Assembly: GCA_023091665.1 (NCBI GenBank)
Contig: JALJCQ010000001.1
Location: forward strand, 248,001 to 312,000
Source of the DNA: Pythium myriotylum
Lineage: Eukaryota; Oomycota; Peronosporomycetes; Pythiales; Pythiaceae
DNA: 64,000 nt
Direction: 5' to 3'
Position numbers and translations under genes: made by a program. Of this stretch, positions 28,959 through 38,174 are shown piece after piece. The notes under the pieces were generated by a model. It searched no databases. It was not told where the DNA came from and saw only the letters and a list, made by a program, of their open reading frames with translations. Positions within the stretch are counted from its first letter, which is position 1. Every line of letters starts with the position of its first letter.

Positions 28959-31925
28959 ATGGCGGCCGCCGGCGTGAGCAACGAGCGCTACTGCACCGTG
29001 CTGCTGCAGCCGTCGACGGGCGGCGACAAGGCGGCGCTGCCGCCGTCGCAGGACGAGATCCTCAAAGGGCTCGAGTCGCCCAAGGTCGAGCTCAAGATCA
29101 AGGCCGTCAAGAGCGCGATCCTCGGGCTGCTCCACGGCGAAAAGTTCCCGCGCGTGCTCATGCACATCATCCGCTTCTGCTCGACGCAGAGCGACCACAC
29201 GCTCAAGAAGCTGCTCATGGTCTACTGGGAGATCGCGCCCAAGTACGAGTCGCAGCCGCACGATCCGTCGCTCGCGCCCGGCGCGCCGCGCCCGCCGCCC
29301 AAATTGCTGCCCGAGATGATCCTCGTCTGCAACGCGCTGCTGAACGACCTGAACCACCCGAACGAGTTCATCCGCGGCTCCATGCTGCGCTTTATCTGCA
29401 AGACCAAAGAGCGCGAGATCCTCGAGCCGCTCAAAGACGCCGTCAAGAACAACCTCGAGCACCGCCACTCGTACGTGCGCAAGAACGCCGTCATGGCGGT
29501 CTACACCATGTACAAGAACTTTGGCGAGCTGCTGATCCCGGACGCGCCCGAGCTCATCGAGCGGCTCATTCTCAATGAGACAGACGCCGGCGCGCGCCGC
29601 AACGCGTTCCTCATGCTCTTTGACTGCGCGCAGGACCGCGCCGTGCACTTTTTGATGAACGCCATGGACCAGGTCGCCAAGTTTGGCGACGGCTTCTCGC
29701 TGGTGATCTTGGAGATGACCCGAAAAGTGTGTCGTCAGGACCCGTCGCAGAAAGCCCGCTTCGTGCGCTGCATTTTCCAGCTACTCAACAGCTCCTCGCC
29801 CGCCGTGAGCTACGAGGCCGCGTGGACGCTCGTGACGCTCTCGTCGGCGCCGACGGCCGTGCGCGCCGCGGCCAAGACCTACTGTGGGCTGCTCAACTCG
29901 CAGAGCGACAACAATGTCAAGCTCATCGTGCTCGACCGTCTCGCTGATCTGAAGAAGCACCACACCAAGGTGCTCCAGGAGATCCTCATGGACATTATGC
30001 GTGCGCTTTCGTCACCCAGCATCGACATCTCCAAGAAAGTGCTCGATATCGCCATGGATCTCGTCTCGACGCGCAACATCGAAGAGGTCGTGCAGCACCT
30101 CAAGCGCGAGGTCGTCAAGACCCAGGACAAGACGCTCGAAAAGTCGGGCGAGTACCGCCACCTGCTCATCCAGGCCATCCACACGTGCGCTGTCAAGTTC
30201 CCCGATGTCGCGGCACACGTCGTGCACCTGCTCATGGAGTTCCTCAACTCGGACGGCGCCATGGACGTGATTCTCTTTGTTCGCGCTATGTGCGAGTCGT
30301 ACCCGGACCTGCGCGAGCGCATCCTCCAGAAGCTTATGGTCTCGCTGCCGGACATCGCGCTCGCCAAGGTCTACCGCGTCGCGCTCTGGATTCTCGGTGA
30401 GTACTCGGCGGACCTCGGCCCCGTCGAGAACGACACGTCGATCTTCGAGGCCGCCAAGGCCATCCTCTCGGCGTTGGGCCCATTGCCGTTTGCCACTGCG
30501 GCCCAGCAAGCTGCCAAGGAGAAAGAGGCGGCCGAAGCTGCCGATGACGGTGTCGCATACGCCAAGCCGACCACCAAGAGCGTTGTGCTGGCCGACGGCA
30601 CGTACGCGACCGAGACCTCGTACAGTGCTGCGCCAAAGAAGGGACCGGCCGTAACCGAAGACGAGTCTATCCCGGGCCTGCGCAAGCTGATCCTGAACGG
30701 CGACTTCTTCTTGGCGTCGGCTGCAGCCTCGACGCTGACCAAGCTCTGTCTGCGTGCGATCCGCGGCAGCAGCGAAGGCGCCGCCGCTACGCCGGTCAAG
30801 AACCTCATCATCGAGTCGACACGCTACATGTGTGCGATCATCGCCTACGGTCAGTCGAAGGACACGAAGCACGAGATCGACGAGGACTCGTCGCGCCGCA
30901 TCCTCATGGGTGTGCGCATCCTGCTGGACCCCGAGTGCACACAGGAGACGTTCTCGATCATCACAGAGGAATGCCGAGAGTCGTTCCGTAAGCTGCTCGA
31001 GGCCCAGAAGGCTCAGCAGGCCGACAACCAGACCGAAGACGAGCCCGTGACACAGGCCGATGATCTCATTAGCTTCCGACAGCTGCGCGGTAAGAAGGCG
31101 CTCGGCTCGACCGACATTGACATTGACGACGGCGCCGACATCAACCGTGCGCTCGGCCAGGACGGCGCGAACGAGTACAGTGGCAAGCTGCGACACGTGC
31201 ATCAGCTCACAGGCTTTGCGGATCCTGTTTACGCCGAGGCCTACGTGACCGTCCACGACTACGACATCGTGCTCGAGATTCTGGTCGTGAACCGCCTTCC
31301 GCAGACGCTCAACAACCTCTCCGTGGACCTCTCAACCATCGGAGACCTCAAGATCGTCGAGCGCCCCCAGCCGCAGACGATCGGTCCTCTTGACCAGCGC
31401 ACGATCCGCGCCAACATCAAGGTGTCATCGACTGAGACGGGTCACATCTTCGGCACGATCGTCTACGACTCGACCTCGGGTGCCGAGAAGACGTACGTCA
31501 ACTTGAACGACATCCACCTCGACATTATGGACTACATCCAGGCCTCGAGCTGCACGGACAACGAGTTCCGCTCCATGTGGGCCGAGTTTGAGTGGGAGAA
31601 CAAGGTCGCAGTGAACACCGAGATCACGAACGTCTTTGAATTCCTCCAGCACGTCGTGGACAAGACCAACATGCGGTGCCTGACACCGACGGCGTCGCTG
31701 GGCGGTGACACCAACTTCCTCGCGGCCAACTTGTATGCTAAGAGCGTCTTCGGCGAGGACGCGCTCGTCAACCTGAGCGTGGAGAAGCAGGACAAGGGCA
31801 AAATCACGGGCTACATCCGCATTCGCAGCAAGACTCAGGGCATTGCATTGAGTCTGGGCGACCGCATCACGGCCATCCAGCGCGGCAAGGAAGAGCAGAG
31901 CAAGCGAAAGAAGATCCTCACGTAG
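28959..31925 (+). CDS. COPB1: Coatomer subunit beta (beta-COP)
   Basis: An intronless 988-residue protein, close to the usual length of beta-COP (Sec26). It belongs to the F-subcomplex of the COPI coat that forms retrograde Golgi-to-ER vesicles. The N-terminal HEAT/adaptin solenoid starts KGLESPKVELKIKAVKSAI and includes HTLKKLLMVYWEIAPK and ALWILGEYS. A linker around residues 520-560 contains the ATETSYSAAP-type segment typical of beta-COP. The C-terminal appendage includes LRHVHQLTGFADPVYAEAY, then SSTETGHIFGTIVYD, and ends with SLGDRITAIQR. The start ATG follows a pyrimidine-rich CTCTCTCTC leader. There is no sign of truncation. Confidence 0.97.
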   Translation: MAAAGVSNERYCTVLLQPSTGGDKAALPPSQDEILKGLESPKVELKIKAVKSAILGLLHGEKFPRVLMHIIRFCSTQSDHTLKKLLMVYWEIAPKYESQPHDPSLAPGAPRPPPKLLPEMILVCNALLNDLNHPNEFIRGSMLRFICKTKEREILEPLKDAVKNNLEHRHSYVRKNAVMAVYTMYKNFGELLIPDAPELIERLILNETDAGARRNAFLMLFDCAQDRAVHFLMNAMDQVAKFGDGFSLVILEMTRKVCRQDPSQKARFVRCIFQLLNSSSPAVSYEAAWTLVTLSSAPTAVRAAAKTYCGLLNSQSDNNVKLIVLDRLADLKKHHTKVLQEILMDIMRALSSPSIDISKKVLDIAMDLVSTRNIEEVVQHLKREVVKTQDKTLEKSGEYRHLLIQAIHTCAVKFPDVAAHVVHLLMEFLNSDGAMDVILFVRAMCESYPDLRERILQKLMVSLPDIALAKVYRVALWILGEYSADLGPVENDTSIFEAAKAILSALGPLPFATAAQQAAKEKEAAEAADDGVAYAKPTTKSVVLADGTYATETSYSAAPKKGPAVTEDESIPGLRKLILNGDFFLASAAASTLTKLCLRAIRGSSEGAAATPVKNLIIESTRYMCAIIAYGQSKDTKHEIDEDSSRRILMGVRILLDPECTQETFSIITEECRESFRKLLEAQKAQQADNQTEDEPVTQADDLISFRQLRGKKALGSTDIDIDDGADINRALGQDGANEYSGKLRHVHQLTGFADPVYAEAYVTVHDYDIVLEILVVNRLPQTLNNLSVDLSTIGDLKIVERPQPQTIGPLDQRTIRANIKVSSTETGHIFGTIVYDSTSGAEKTYVNLNDIHLDIMDYIQASSCTDNEFRSMWAEFEWENKVAVNTEITNVFEFLQHVVDKTNMRCLTPTASLGGDTNFLAANLYAKSVFGEDALVNLSVEKQDKGKITGYIRIRSKTQGIALSLGDRITAIQRGKEEQSKRKKILT

Positions 31926-32189
31926 ACTACCTTCAGGCAGCACTCCCCTCCCCCGGTCCTCGGACTCCAGGGAGGCCACGATTGCAAGCGGCTAGGAGAG
32001 AGGAGGTGGGTTCGGCCGGGTAGGGGAGTGGGAGGCGTGTATATGTTTTTGATATCTACCGCGAAGGGAGACCGGAACGCCAGTAATTCACTCATCCCTG
32101 TTTGACTAGACATTTGATCTCTTTTTCATACGGGGTAGTCACATCTATGGGGCCCCGGTAGGTTGTCTCTAACAGTGTCTACAGTGCGT

Positions 32190-35100
32190 CTACGGACTGT
32201 GCTCGCTCGCGCTCTCTTTGCTCTGCGGCGTCTCCATGATCTCAAGCATCCAGCTGGCGATCTCCTCCGACTTGGGCTTGTTGACAGGCCTCATCTCGAG
32301 CGTCCACTCAGGTGCAAACACTTGCACAGGTCCCAAGGGGCCGGGCATGATCTCCATACGCGGATACACCTTGTGCGCGAGATCGTACTTGAGATGCCGC
32401 AAAAGCGCGTCGTCCTCGGCTTTGTCCGAGGCCTCGGCCGTATCTAAATATGCATGGATCGCCGCAATGTCAGACTCACGGTCTTGTAGTGAGAGCTCGA
32501 TACGGCCGCTCACGTGACCCTTGCCAAACTGCCGGCTGAGCCACTCGCCTGCACGACGCGGCACCATGACCGCTGGGATCGCCACGCTCTGCTTGTGGTC
32601 ATTCTCCTCGCCTTCGTCCACGTCTTCGTCCAAGCCTGTCGAACCCGACATAACCATGACACGGTCGTGGTCTTCGTCGTTGACAATCACGACCCCCACA
32701 GCACCGGCCACGGCGGCGTTGCGGACTTTGGTCTCGAAGAAGCACGACCCACGACGCACGACCACCAGCTTTCTCTTGAGAGTCTCGGGCTTTGCGAGCG
32801 GCACGCACGCGTCAAGCGGCTCAGCCAGTGCGATACTAGCCACCGGAAATTTGATGGATCCGGTGTCCAGTGGCTTCACGCCGAACGACGACCCGACGCA
32901 CGAGAAGGAGAACGACTTGGTTGGTGTCGACGAGTAAGGGTTCTCGTCGCCTGGCGAGCTAACATCGACAGAAAGTTTGCAGTGGCGACGAAGTGCTGGG
33001 TGGTGGTGTCCATGCGGGAACTCGTACACACGGTGCAGCGGTAGCAGCAGTGGAAGCTCGTCATCCTCGTCGTCTGTTGGCTCGGCACCAGGACGGCCAC
33101 TGAAGCCTCGGCGCTCAGGTAGCCACGAGAGCACGGTAAACCGCCGATCCTCCACGCCGGTCGTCTCGATCCACTCGCCTGTATCCTGCCGCGTGAAGCG
33201 GATAAGCGATTCGAGTTGGTCCATCTGGAAATTTCCAAGCCGTGGGCCGCCGTGCACGTGCTGAGTAAATACGCGACCGGGCTCGTCGTCCTCAGGCTTA
33301 CGATTCTTCTTGGCCCTCTCGGACAGACGCGCAAGCAGCTCGTCGGTTGGCATACTCTTACCCTCGAGATCATCGTGGCTGAGCGCATGCTGCAAGAATT
33401 CGCCGTCGTTATCCCCTGCCTTGCCTCCGAGCTTACTCAGTTGTTCACGCAGTTGCTTCTCAAACATCGGCAGCCAGTCATCGACACTCGGAAGCTTCCC
33501 GGTGATTGTTGGCTCGGTCACGACGGGTGCCTGGCCCACAGGCTTGGGGCTAGTGGGCTTGGCGCACCGCTCTGTGCGATCTACGACTGAGCCTTCGTAG
33601 TCGAGCTGGTATCCAAGCGCGTGCCAGAAGATCGGTCGAGGGCACTGTAGCCTCCTTGAAGACCTCATCCTCGGCACTTCGCTCTCAGTTGTTGAACGGT
33701 TGGTCGGGAGTATGACAGGCTCCACTGCTTTCGCCGGCAGCACCGGGAACGGGTGGGCCTCTGTCGTGAACACGTAGCTGCCGTTGCGCAGAAAGTGGGT
33801 CGTGTTGAAGAGCAGGTACAAATACTTGCACGTCTCGCTGAGGAAGAACGAAGGCATGTTGTCTTCGAGCTGCTTGGTCTCAATGTCCTTGACCGTCGCG
33901 TAGCCGCACTTGGTCTTGGTATGCTTTTGCAGCGAGTGCACAAAGTGGGCCCCCGCTCGTAACCACGACGAGTCGTTTGTGGCTTCGTGCATGTAGAATG
34001 TCGACTCGATGAGCTCGGGACGCAGCGGATACCGTGCGCCGCCACCGCCTCCGCGCACGGGCTTCCATCGGAGCACGTCGAACTGCTCAGGCACGAAACC
34101 GTACTCGCGCCAGACGCGGTAGAAGGAATTCATCGATCGTGTAGCCGCGTGGAGATGCCCGAGCGTGGCTTGCATCCCTGGCCAAAAGGCGACGAGGTTT
34201 TCAAAGACCACCGAGCCACCATGGGCACATCCTGACCACATGGAAACGTCGGCAAACCAGTCGCCGTGGAGATTACACTCGACCACGGGCTTGTAGATGC
34301 TTTCAAACATATCGAGCATCTCGCGGTCGTTGAACGTAGCGTACATTTTCCAGAGGTACTCGTAGAAGCTGTCGGAGTTGGAGCCTGGGCCTGAAGTCGT
34401 CTCGGTCCACTCGCCTGTCTTGGTGTCAATGTGCTTGCCCAGCAATCCGACGCGCGAGCGACGTTCAAATAGCGCGCGTACGGCCTGCCGTGACGCGTTG
34501 GCGTACTTGGCGTCGCCTGTGAGCACACTGAGCATCGTAAACTCCATCGAGAGCGAGCCCGCGCCGGCCGTGGATGCGATGGGCGTCTCACCCTTGGGCA
34601 CACCGAAGCGCAAGTTCACGGTGCCGTACGGGATGCGAGTCGTCGTGTTAAATGCCGGGAGTAGACGGTCCGCGAGATCCACGGCGAGATCGAGCAGCTC
34701 GCCGTTGTACTCGCCTGGGGGGAAGAGCCGCAACGTCGGCTCCATCGCGAAGAGATGCGCTGAGAGCAGCCCACCGAGCACGCGGATGGTCGTCTCAAAC
34801 ACCGAGACCTCTGTGTCCAGGTTGAAGTCGGCGCGCGCGACTACGAGCCGCACGGCGCGTTGAAACTCGGCGGCGTCCTCGAGGATCGCGAGCGTGTCGA
34901 GCGTGTCGATGAGCGTGAGCATCTGGATCTTGCCGAGCTCAAAAGTCTCACCGCGGCACGAAAGCGGCAGCAGCGCGTCGAGCGGGAACGCGTGGTCCAT
35001 GTACCCTCGGTAGGCGTGGTAGAACATGTCTTTGACCGTGTTCGCGAGCACGAGTCGTTCTTCTTCACTCACATGTGGACTCACGCCAAACACGTACTGG

Positions 35101-35654
35101 TCTTTCTGCATGAGCCCGCAGGCCGCCGGCGTGCACACGCGCAGCGTGTACTCGCACTCGCTCGGCTCGTCGACGCTTTCAATGTACGACTCGTTGGCGC
35201 GGAAGACGCAGCACTTGTACTCGATGGTCGTCTGTCTCGCGCGCCCGAGCTGCGGGCACGAGTCGCCGTTCGCGTACCGCTGCGATGCGTGGTAGCCCAT
35301 GAGGTCCGGATTGCGCAGCGCGTCGAGGTCGTCGGCACGGGAGATGCGCAGGCTCTTGCTCGCGCTCGCCGAGAAGCGGCCGAGCACAAACGCCTGCGGC
35401 GGGTCCTCGTGGAACTGGCGCACGTCGCGGCCGACGCACCACTCGTAGCGCCACCAGTTGCCGGCCTCATGGAAGAAGAGGCACTTGGCGCCGCGCAGCT
35501 GCCGCCGGAAGCGGTTGGCGAACGCGCGGAAGCCCGTGCCCGAGATGACGCGCAGGCCGTTGAAGTGCGACGTCGTCGCCGCCGCGTCGGCGTCGTTCTC
35601 GGCGGCCACGAGGCCCGCGAGCGCCGCGACTGCGCCGAGCAGAAAGAGCAGCAT
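32190..35654 (-). CDS. MRH lectin + GH47 (EDEM-type) + PA domain fusion protein
   Basis: An intronless 1154-residue secretory-pathway protein from ATG 35654 (MLLFLLGAVAALAGLVAA, signal peptide); an upstream in-frame ATG at 35756 would make a signal anchor instead. Residues about 55-182 match an MRH (OS-9/Yos9-type) mannose-binding domain: a Trp pair in GNWWRYEWCVGRDVRQFH, QRYANG, QTTIEYKC and ECEYTLRVCTPAAC, with eight Cys. Residues about 197-637 are a GH47 domain of EDEM style (YMDHAFPLDALLPLSCRG, GSNSDSFYEYLWK, ELIESTFYMHEATND, VFTTEAHPFPV). Residues about 940-1045 are a PA domain (RRGSCFFETKVRNAAVAGA). A poorly conserved spacer lies between. The inferred job is recognition and mannose trimming of misfolded glycoproteins for ER-associated degradation. 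Confidence 0.88.
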   Translation of the reverse strand: MLLFLLGAVAALAGLVAAENDADAAATTSHFNGLRVISGTGFRAFANRFRRQLRGAKCLFFHEAGNWWRYEWCVGRDVRQFHEDPPQAFVLGRFSASASKSLRISRADDLDALRNPDLMGYHASQRYANGDSCPQLGRARQTTIEYKCCVFRANESYIESVDEPSECEYTLRVCTPAACGLMQKDQYVFGVSPHVSEEERLVLANTVKDMFYHAYRGYMDHAFPLDALLPLSCRGETFELGKIQMLTLIDTLDTLAILEDAAEFQRAVRLVVARADFNLDTEVSVFETTIRVLGGLLSAHLFAMEPTLRLFPPGEYNGELLDLAVDLADRLLPAFNTTTRIPYGTVNLRFGVPKGETPIASTAGAGSLSMEFTMLSVLTGDAKYANASRQAVRALFERRSRVGLLGKHIDTKTGEWTETTSGPGSNSDSFYEYLWKMYATFNDREMLDMFESIYKPVVECNLHGDWFADVSMWSGCAHGGSVVFENLVAFWPGMQATLGHLHAATRSMNSFYRVWREYGFVPEQFDVLRWKPVRGGGGGARYPLRPELIESTFYMHEATNDSSWLRAGAHFVHSLQKHTKTKCGYATVKDIETKQLEDNMPSFFLSETCKYLYLLFNTTHFLRNGSYVFTTEAHPFPVLPAKAVEPVILPTNRSTTESEVPRMRSSRRLQCPRPIFWHALGYQLDYEGSVVDRTERCAKPTSPKPVGQAPVVTEPTITGKLPSVDDWLPMFEKQLREQLSKLGGKAGDNDGEFLQHALSHDDLEGKSMPTDELLARLSERAKKNRKPEDDEPGRVFTQHVHGGPRLGNFQMDQLESLIRFTRQDTGEWIETTGVEDRRFTVLSWLPERRGFSGRPGAEPTDDEDDELPLLLPLHRVYEFPHGHHHPALRRHCKLSVDVSSPGDENPYSSTPTKSFSFSCVGSSFGVKPLDTGSIKFPVASIALAEPLDACVPLAKPETLKRKLVVVRRGSCFFETKVRNAAVAGAVGVVIVNDEDHDRVMVMSGSTGLDEDVDEGEENDHKQSVAIPAVMVPRRAGEWLSRQFGKGHVSGRIELSLQDRESDIAAIHAYLDTAEASDKAEDDALLRHLKYDLAHKVYPRMEIMPGPLGPVQVFAPEWTLEMRPVNKPKSEEIASWMLEIMETPQSKESASEHSP

Positions 35655-36065
35655 GTGCGAGAGACGGTGGCGGCGGTGGTGGCGCGTCGCGCGCGGCGAG
35701 AGGCGGCCGGGAAGAGGCCGCGGAGCGCATGGCACCTCGGGGCGACGTGGCACCATTGCCGGTATGGTGGGGGTACACGGGATCAGATCACCACATGAGG
35801 ATGGAGATAGTGTGGGCCACACTAGTTTAGGTAGTGTGTAGGGAGTCGATGGGGCTCCGGACGTCGGAGACAGGTGGAAGGAGCGGCTCAAGAGACACCT
35901 CAATTCACTTTTACTGTCGTGTATTACAATTGAAAGTTACTTGGCTTGACTCAGTGTCGTGTGTCAAAATTGTATGGACAGTTTGCGTGCATCACATATC
36001 CTGTGGCAACTTCTTTGCGCGCAAGCACCACAGAAACGACAAAGCGAACTAGTTCCCTTGCATGC
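35655..36065. other. Intergenic region
   Basis: 411 bp between the start of the MRH-GH47-PA gene and the stop of the first small secreted Cys-rich gene. The segment near 35920-36050 resembles 36950-37090, so both Cys-rich genes share their 3' flank. Confidence 0.5.
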
Positions 36066-36395
36066 CTAGTTGGTCTCCTTGCCGTCGTCGACGCTGCGGA
36101 TGTTGTACGAAGGGGCCTTGGTCGCAGCGGTCAAGGAGGGGTCCAGGGGAAACTCGGGGGGATTTTTCCCGAACAACTTGTTCACGACTCCGTTGTGGGC
36201 AATGCAGTCCGCTTCGCACGCCTTGTAGTTTGAGTCGCAGATCTTCCTGGCGTTCCTGATCTCGGGGCACCAACCACAACCGCCCATCGTTTTATAGCAA
36301 TCGTCTTCACACTTGGAAGCTAAAGATTCTTTAGCAGTGACCGGCTGAGACGTGAGCGCGGCAACACCGACGACAACAAGGGCGAGGAACTTCAT
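36066..36395 (-). CDS. Small secreted Cys-rich family protein, copy 1
   Basis: A 109-residue product from ATG 36395. Residues 1-20 (MKFLALVVVGVAALTSQPVT) are a signal peptide. The mature chain has paired Cys (KCEDDCYKTMGGCGWCPE, KICDSNYKACEADC) and ends in the family tail TKAPSYNIRSVDDG. It lacks a membrane segment or GPI signal. Four relatives lie in this window, at 37.2, 50.4, 53.4 and 62.3 kb. The family is not recognised; the architecture suits an apoplastic effector or cell-wall protein, which is inference. An upstream shared module starts about 140 bp before the ATG. Confidence 0.8.
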   Translation of the reverse strand: MKFLALVVVGVAALTSQPVTAKESLASKCEDDCYKTMGGCGWCPEIRNARKICDSNYKACEADCIAHNGVVNKLFGKNPPEFPLDPSLTAATKAPSYNIRSVDDGKETN

Positions 36396-37168
36396 GGCTG
36401 TAGAGGAGAGGAGGAAAGTGGCTTGAAGACGGTAAATATCCGAATGACACAGGAAGTGGTCATAGCGGTTGCGGGCTCTCATCCTGTCGTCCTGGAACTC
36501 GCCCATGCACGGTACCTGAAAAACAAAAATCTCACCCAGCAACCACACCAGATGCTTGACGTCGATTCTGGTCCTTTCGGTGAATCCTTGTGGAACTTCC
36601 ACTTGGATATCCTGCGTCTTCGACTGTGGAAACCACGCAAAACCATCTGTGTTCAAGCGCTGCCCGTGACCGACAACGCAGATGTTGGTCACCTATCGGA
36701 TACGACCGATTCGGTCGTTGGAAGCGAAACATCTGCTCGAATCGCGTTGGGGTCCGCCCATCCCGGCAGCTTATGCTTCCCTCGTCTTGGTGAAGAGTTG
36801 GCGATGTTTTTTTGTTTACTCCAGTTGTCTTGGTGAAGAGCCTGCGACATTCTTTTGTAATCAACTGCTGCAACCGAGTGATCGACATTTCTTTGGAGCC
36901 GACTAGTCGAATGTGGCGGCTCGTTGCTTGATTGTAGACACTTCGGGTTACTATTTTTACTGTAATGTATTACACTTGCAGTTACCTAGTTGTACTCAGT
37001 GTGGTGTGTCGAAACTGTATGGACAATTCGTGTGCACCACGTCTGCTCTCGCAACTACTTTGTGCGCAAGTACGCATGATGAAAAAACAAAAACGAACCA
37101 AGTCCCTGCTCAACGTCAAGTTGCACCTCTTGCCGTCGTCGTCGCTGCGCAAGTTGTACGAAGGGGCC
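36396..37168. repeat. Duplicated upstream module of Cys-rich copy 1 and 3' flank of copy 2
   Basis: About 36530-36905 is nearly identical to 37590-37890: both include CAGCAACCACACCAGATGCT, the GTGACC..GGTCAC palindrome and GCGAAACATCTGCTCGAATC. The rest (36950-37090) repeats the 3' flank found at 35920-36050. This is direct evidence that the two Cys-rich genes arose by tandem duplication of about 1.05 kb. Confidence 0.8.
36666..36692 (-). promoter_or_regulatory. Palindromic upstream motif of Cys-rich copy 1
   Basis: Read on the gene strand: GTGACC, core AACATCTGCGTTGTC, then GGTCAC, so the outer six bases form an inverted repeat. It lies about 271-297 bp before the ATG, the same distance as in the other copies. 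Function is unknown; the fixed distance suggests a promoter element or a conserved part of the duplicated unit. Confidence 0.5.
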
Positions 37169-37447
37169 TTATTCGCGGGTCAAGGATGGATCCAGCGGTA
37201 GCTCCGGGGCATTTTTCCCGAACAACGGGTTTACGACTCCCTTATGGGCAACGCAGTCCGCTTCGCACGCCTTGTAATTAGATTCGCAGATCTTCTTGGC
37301 GTTCTTGACGTATTGAGGATGCCAACCACAACTGCCCATCGTATCCTCGCAATCGGATCGGCACTTGGAAGCTAGAGATTGTTTCGCAGCGACAGACTGA
37401 GCCGTGAGCGCGGCGACACCGAGGAGAGCGAGAGTGAGAAACTTCAT
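37169..37447 (-). CDS. Small secreted Cys-rich family protein, copy 2, tail lost
   Basis: A 92-residue product from ATG 37447 with signal peptide MKFLTLALLGVAALTAQSVAA and the family Cys core (KCRSDCEDTMGSCGW, KICESNYKACEADC). Compared with copy 1 a 2-nt deletion just after DPSLT shifts the frame into a nearby stop (DPSLTRE), so the conserved TKAPSYN..RSV tail is lost although its DNA is still recognisable downstream (to about 37115). It could still be a secreted protein without the tail, or a young pseudogene. Confidence 0.65.
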   Translation of the reverse strand: MKFLTLALLGVAALTAQSVAAKQSLASKCRSDCEDTMGSCGWHPQYVKNAKKICESNYKACEADCVAHKGVVNPLFGKNAPELPLDPSLTRE

Positions 37448-37589
37448 GGCTGTGGAGGGAAGGAGGAAGGTGGCTTGAAGACGGCAAATTCCAGAATGAC
37501 GCAGGTCGTGTTCATATCGGCTGCGAGCTCTACTCCTGTGGCCCTCGGACTCACCCATCCACCCACGGTACCTGAAAAACAAAAATCTT

Positions 37590-38060
37590 ACCCAGCAACC
37601 ACACCAGATGCTTGACGTCGATTCTGGTCCTTTCGGTGAATCCTTGTGGAAAACCCACTCGGCACTCGGATCTTCGGCGTCTTCGACTCAGGGAACCGCA
37701 CGAAACCATCTGTGGTCTAGCGCTGTCCGTGACCGACAACGCAGATGTTGGTCACCTATCGGATACGACCGATTCGGTCGTTGGAAGCGAAACATCTGCT
37801 CGAATCGCGTTGGGGTCCGCCCATCCCGGCAGCTTGTGTCTCCGTCATAGAACCGGGAATTGTCTTAGTGAAGATCTTGCGACATTGTTTCTGTAATCAA
37901 CTGGTACAGCCAGTTTGCTGATTTGCTGACAATTTATCGAACTCGGTCCATCTCGGGGCGATACTGCTTCAATGAGAAAAACCTATCTTGACACTGGTGA
38001 ACTCGCTTCCCTCTCGGCGAAATAACAATGAAGTGAAGACTTCGCTGTATAGTATACCGG
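37590..38060. repeat. Shared upstream module of Cys-rich copy 2, linked to a transmembrane-gene 3' flank
   Basis: 37590-37890 repeats the module of copy 1. The part 37861-38060 contains a CGAGATGGACCGAGTTCGAT-like segment (minus strand) and a palindromic GTATAGTATAC, both found again near 49890 and 52229-52465 upstream of other copies. The block connects the Cys-rich genes to the 3' end of the large membrane-protein gene at 38175. Confidence 0.7.
37729..37755 (-). promoter_or_regulatory. Palindromic upstream motif of Cys-rich copy 2
   Basis: The same 27-bp motif as at 36666-36692 (GTGACC, AACATCTGCGTTGTC, GGTCAC on the gene strand), 282-308 bp before the ATG of copy 2. Confidence 0.5.
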
Positions 38061-38174
38061 CGTACTATACCCGCAGTCTCCCTCTCACACTCCATCGTGC
38101 CGTGCATGCAAGATGCTCTCTTCAGTCGAAGTAAGCCACGCACGTAACGCGCCTATATCGGTAAAATTAACTCT

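Noticed and set aside
36396..36692. N-terminal extension of Cys-rich copy 1 (open frame upstream to 36692)
   Set aside because: The extension starts at a GTG, does not stay in frame in the other copies, and would bury the clear signal peptide; it is the conserved upstream module.
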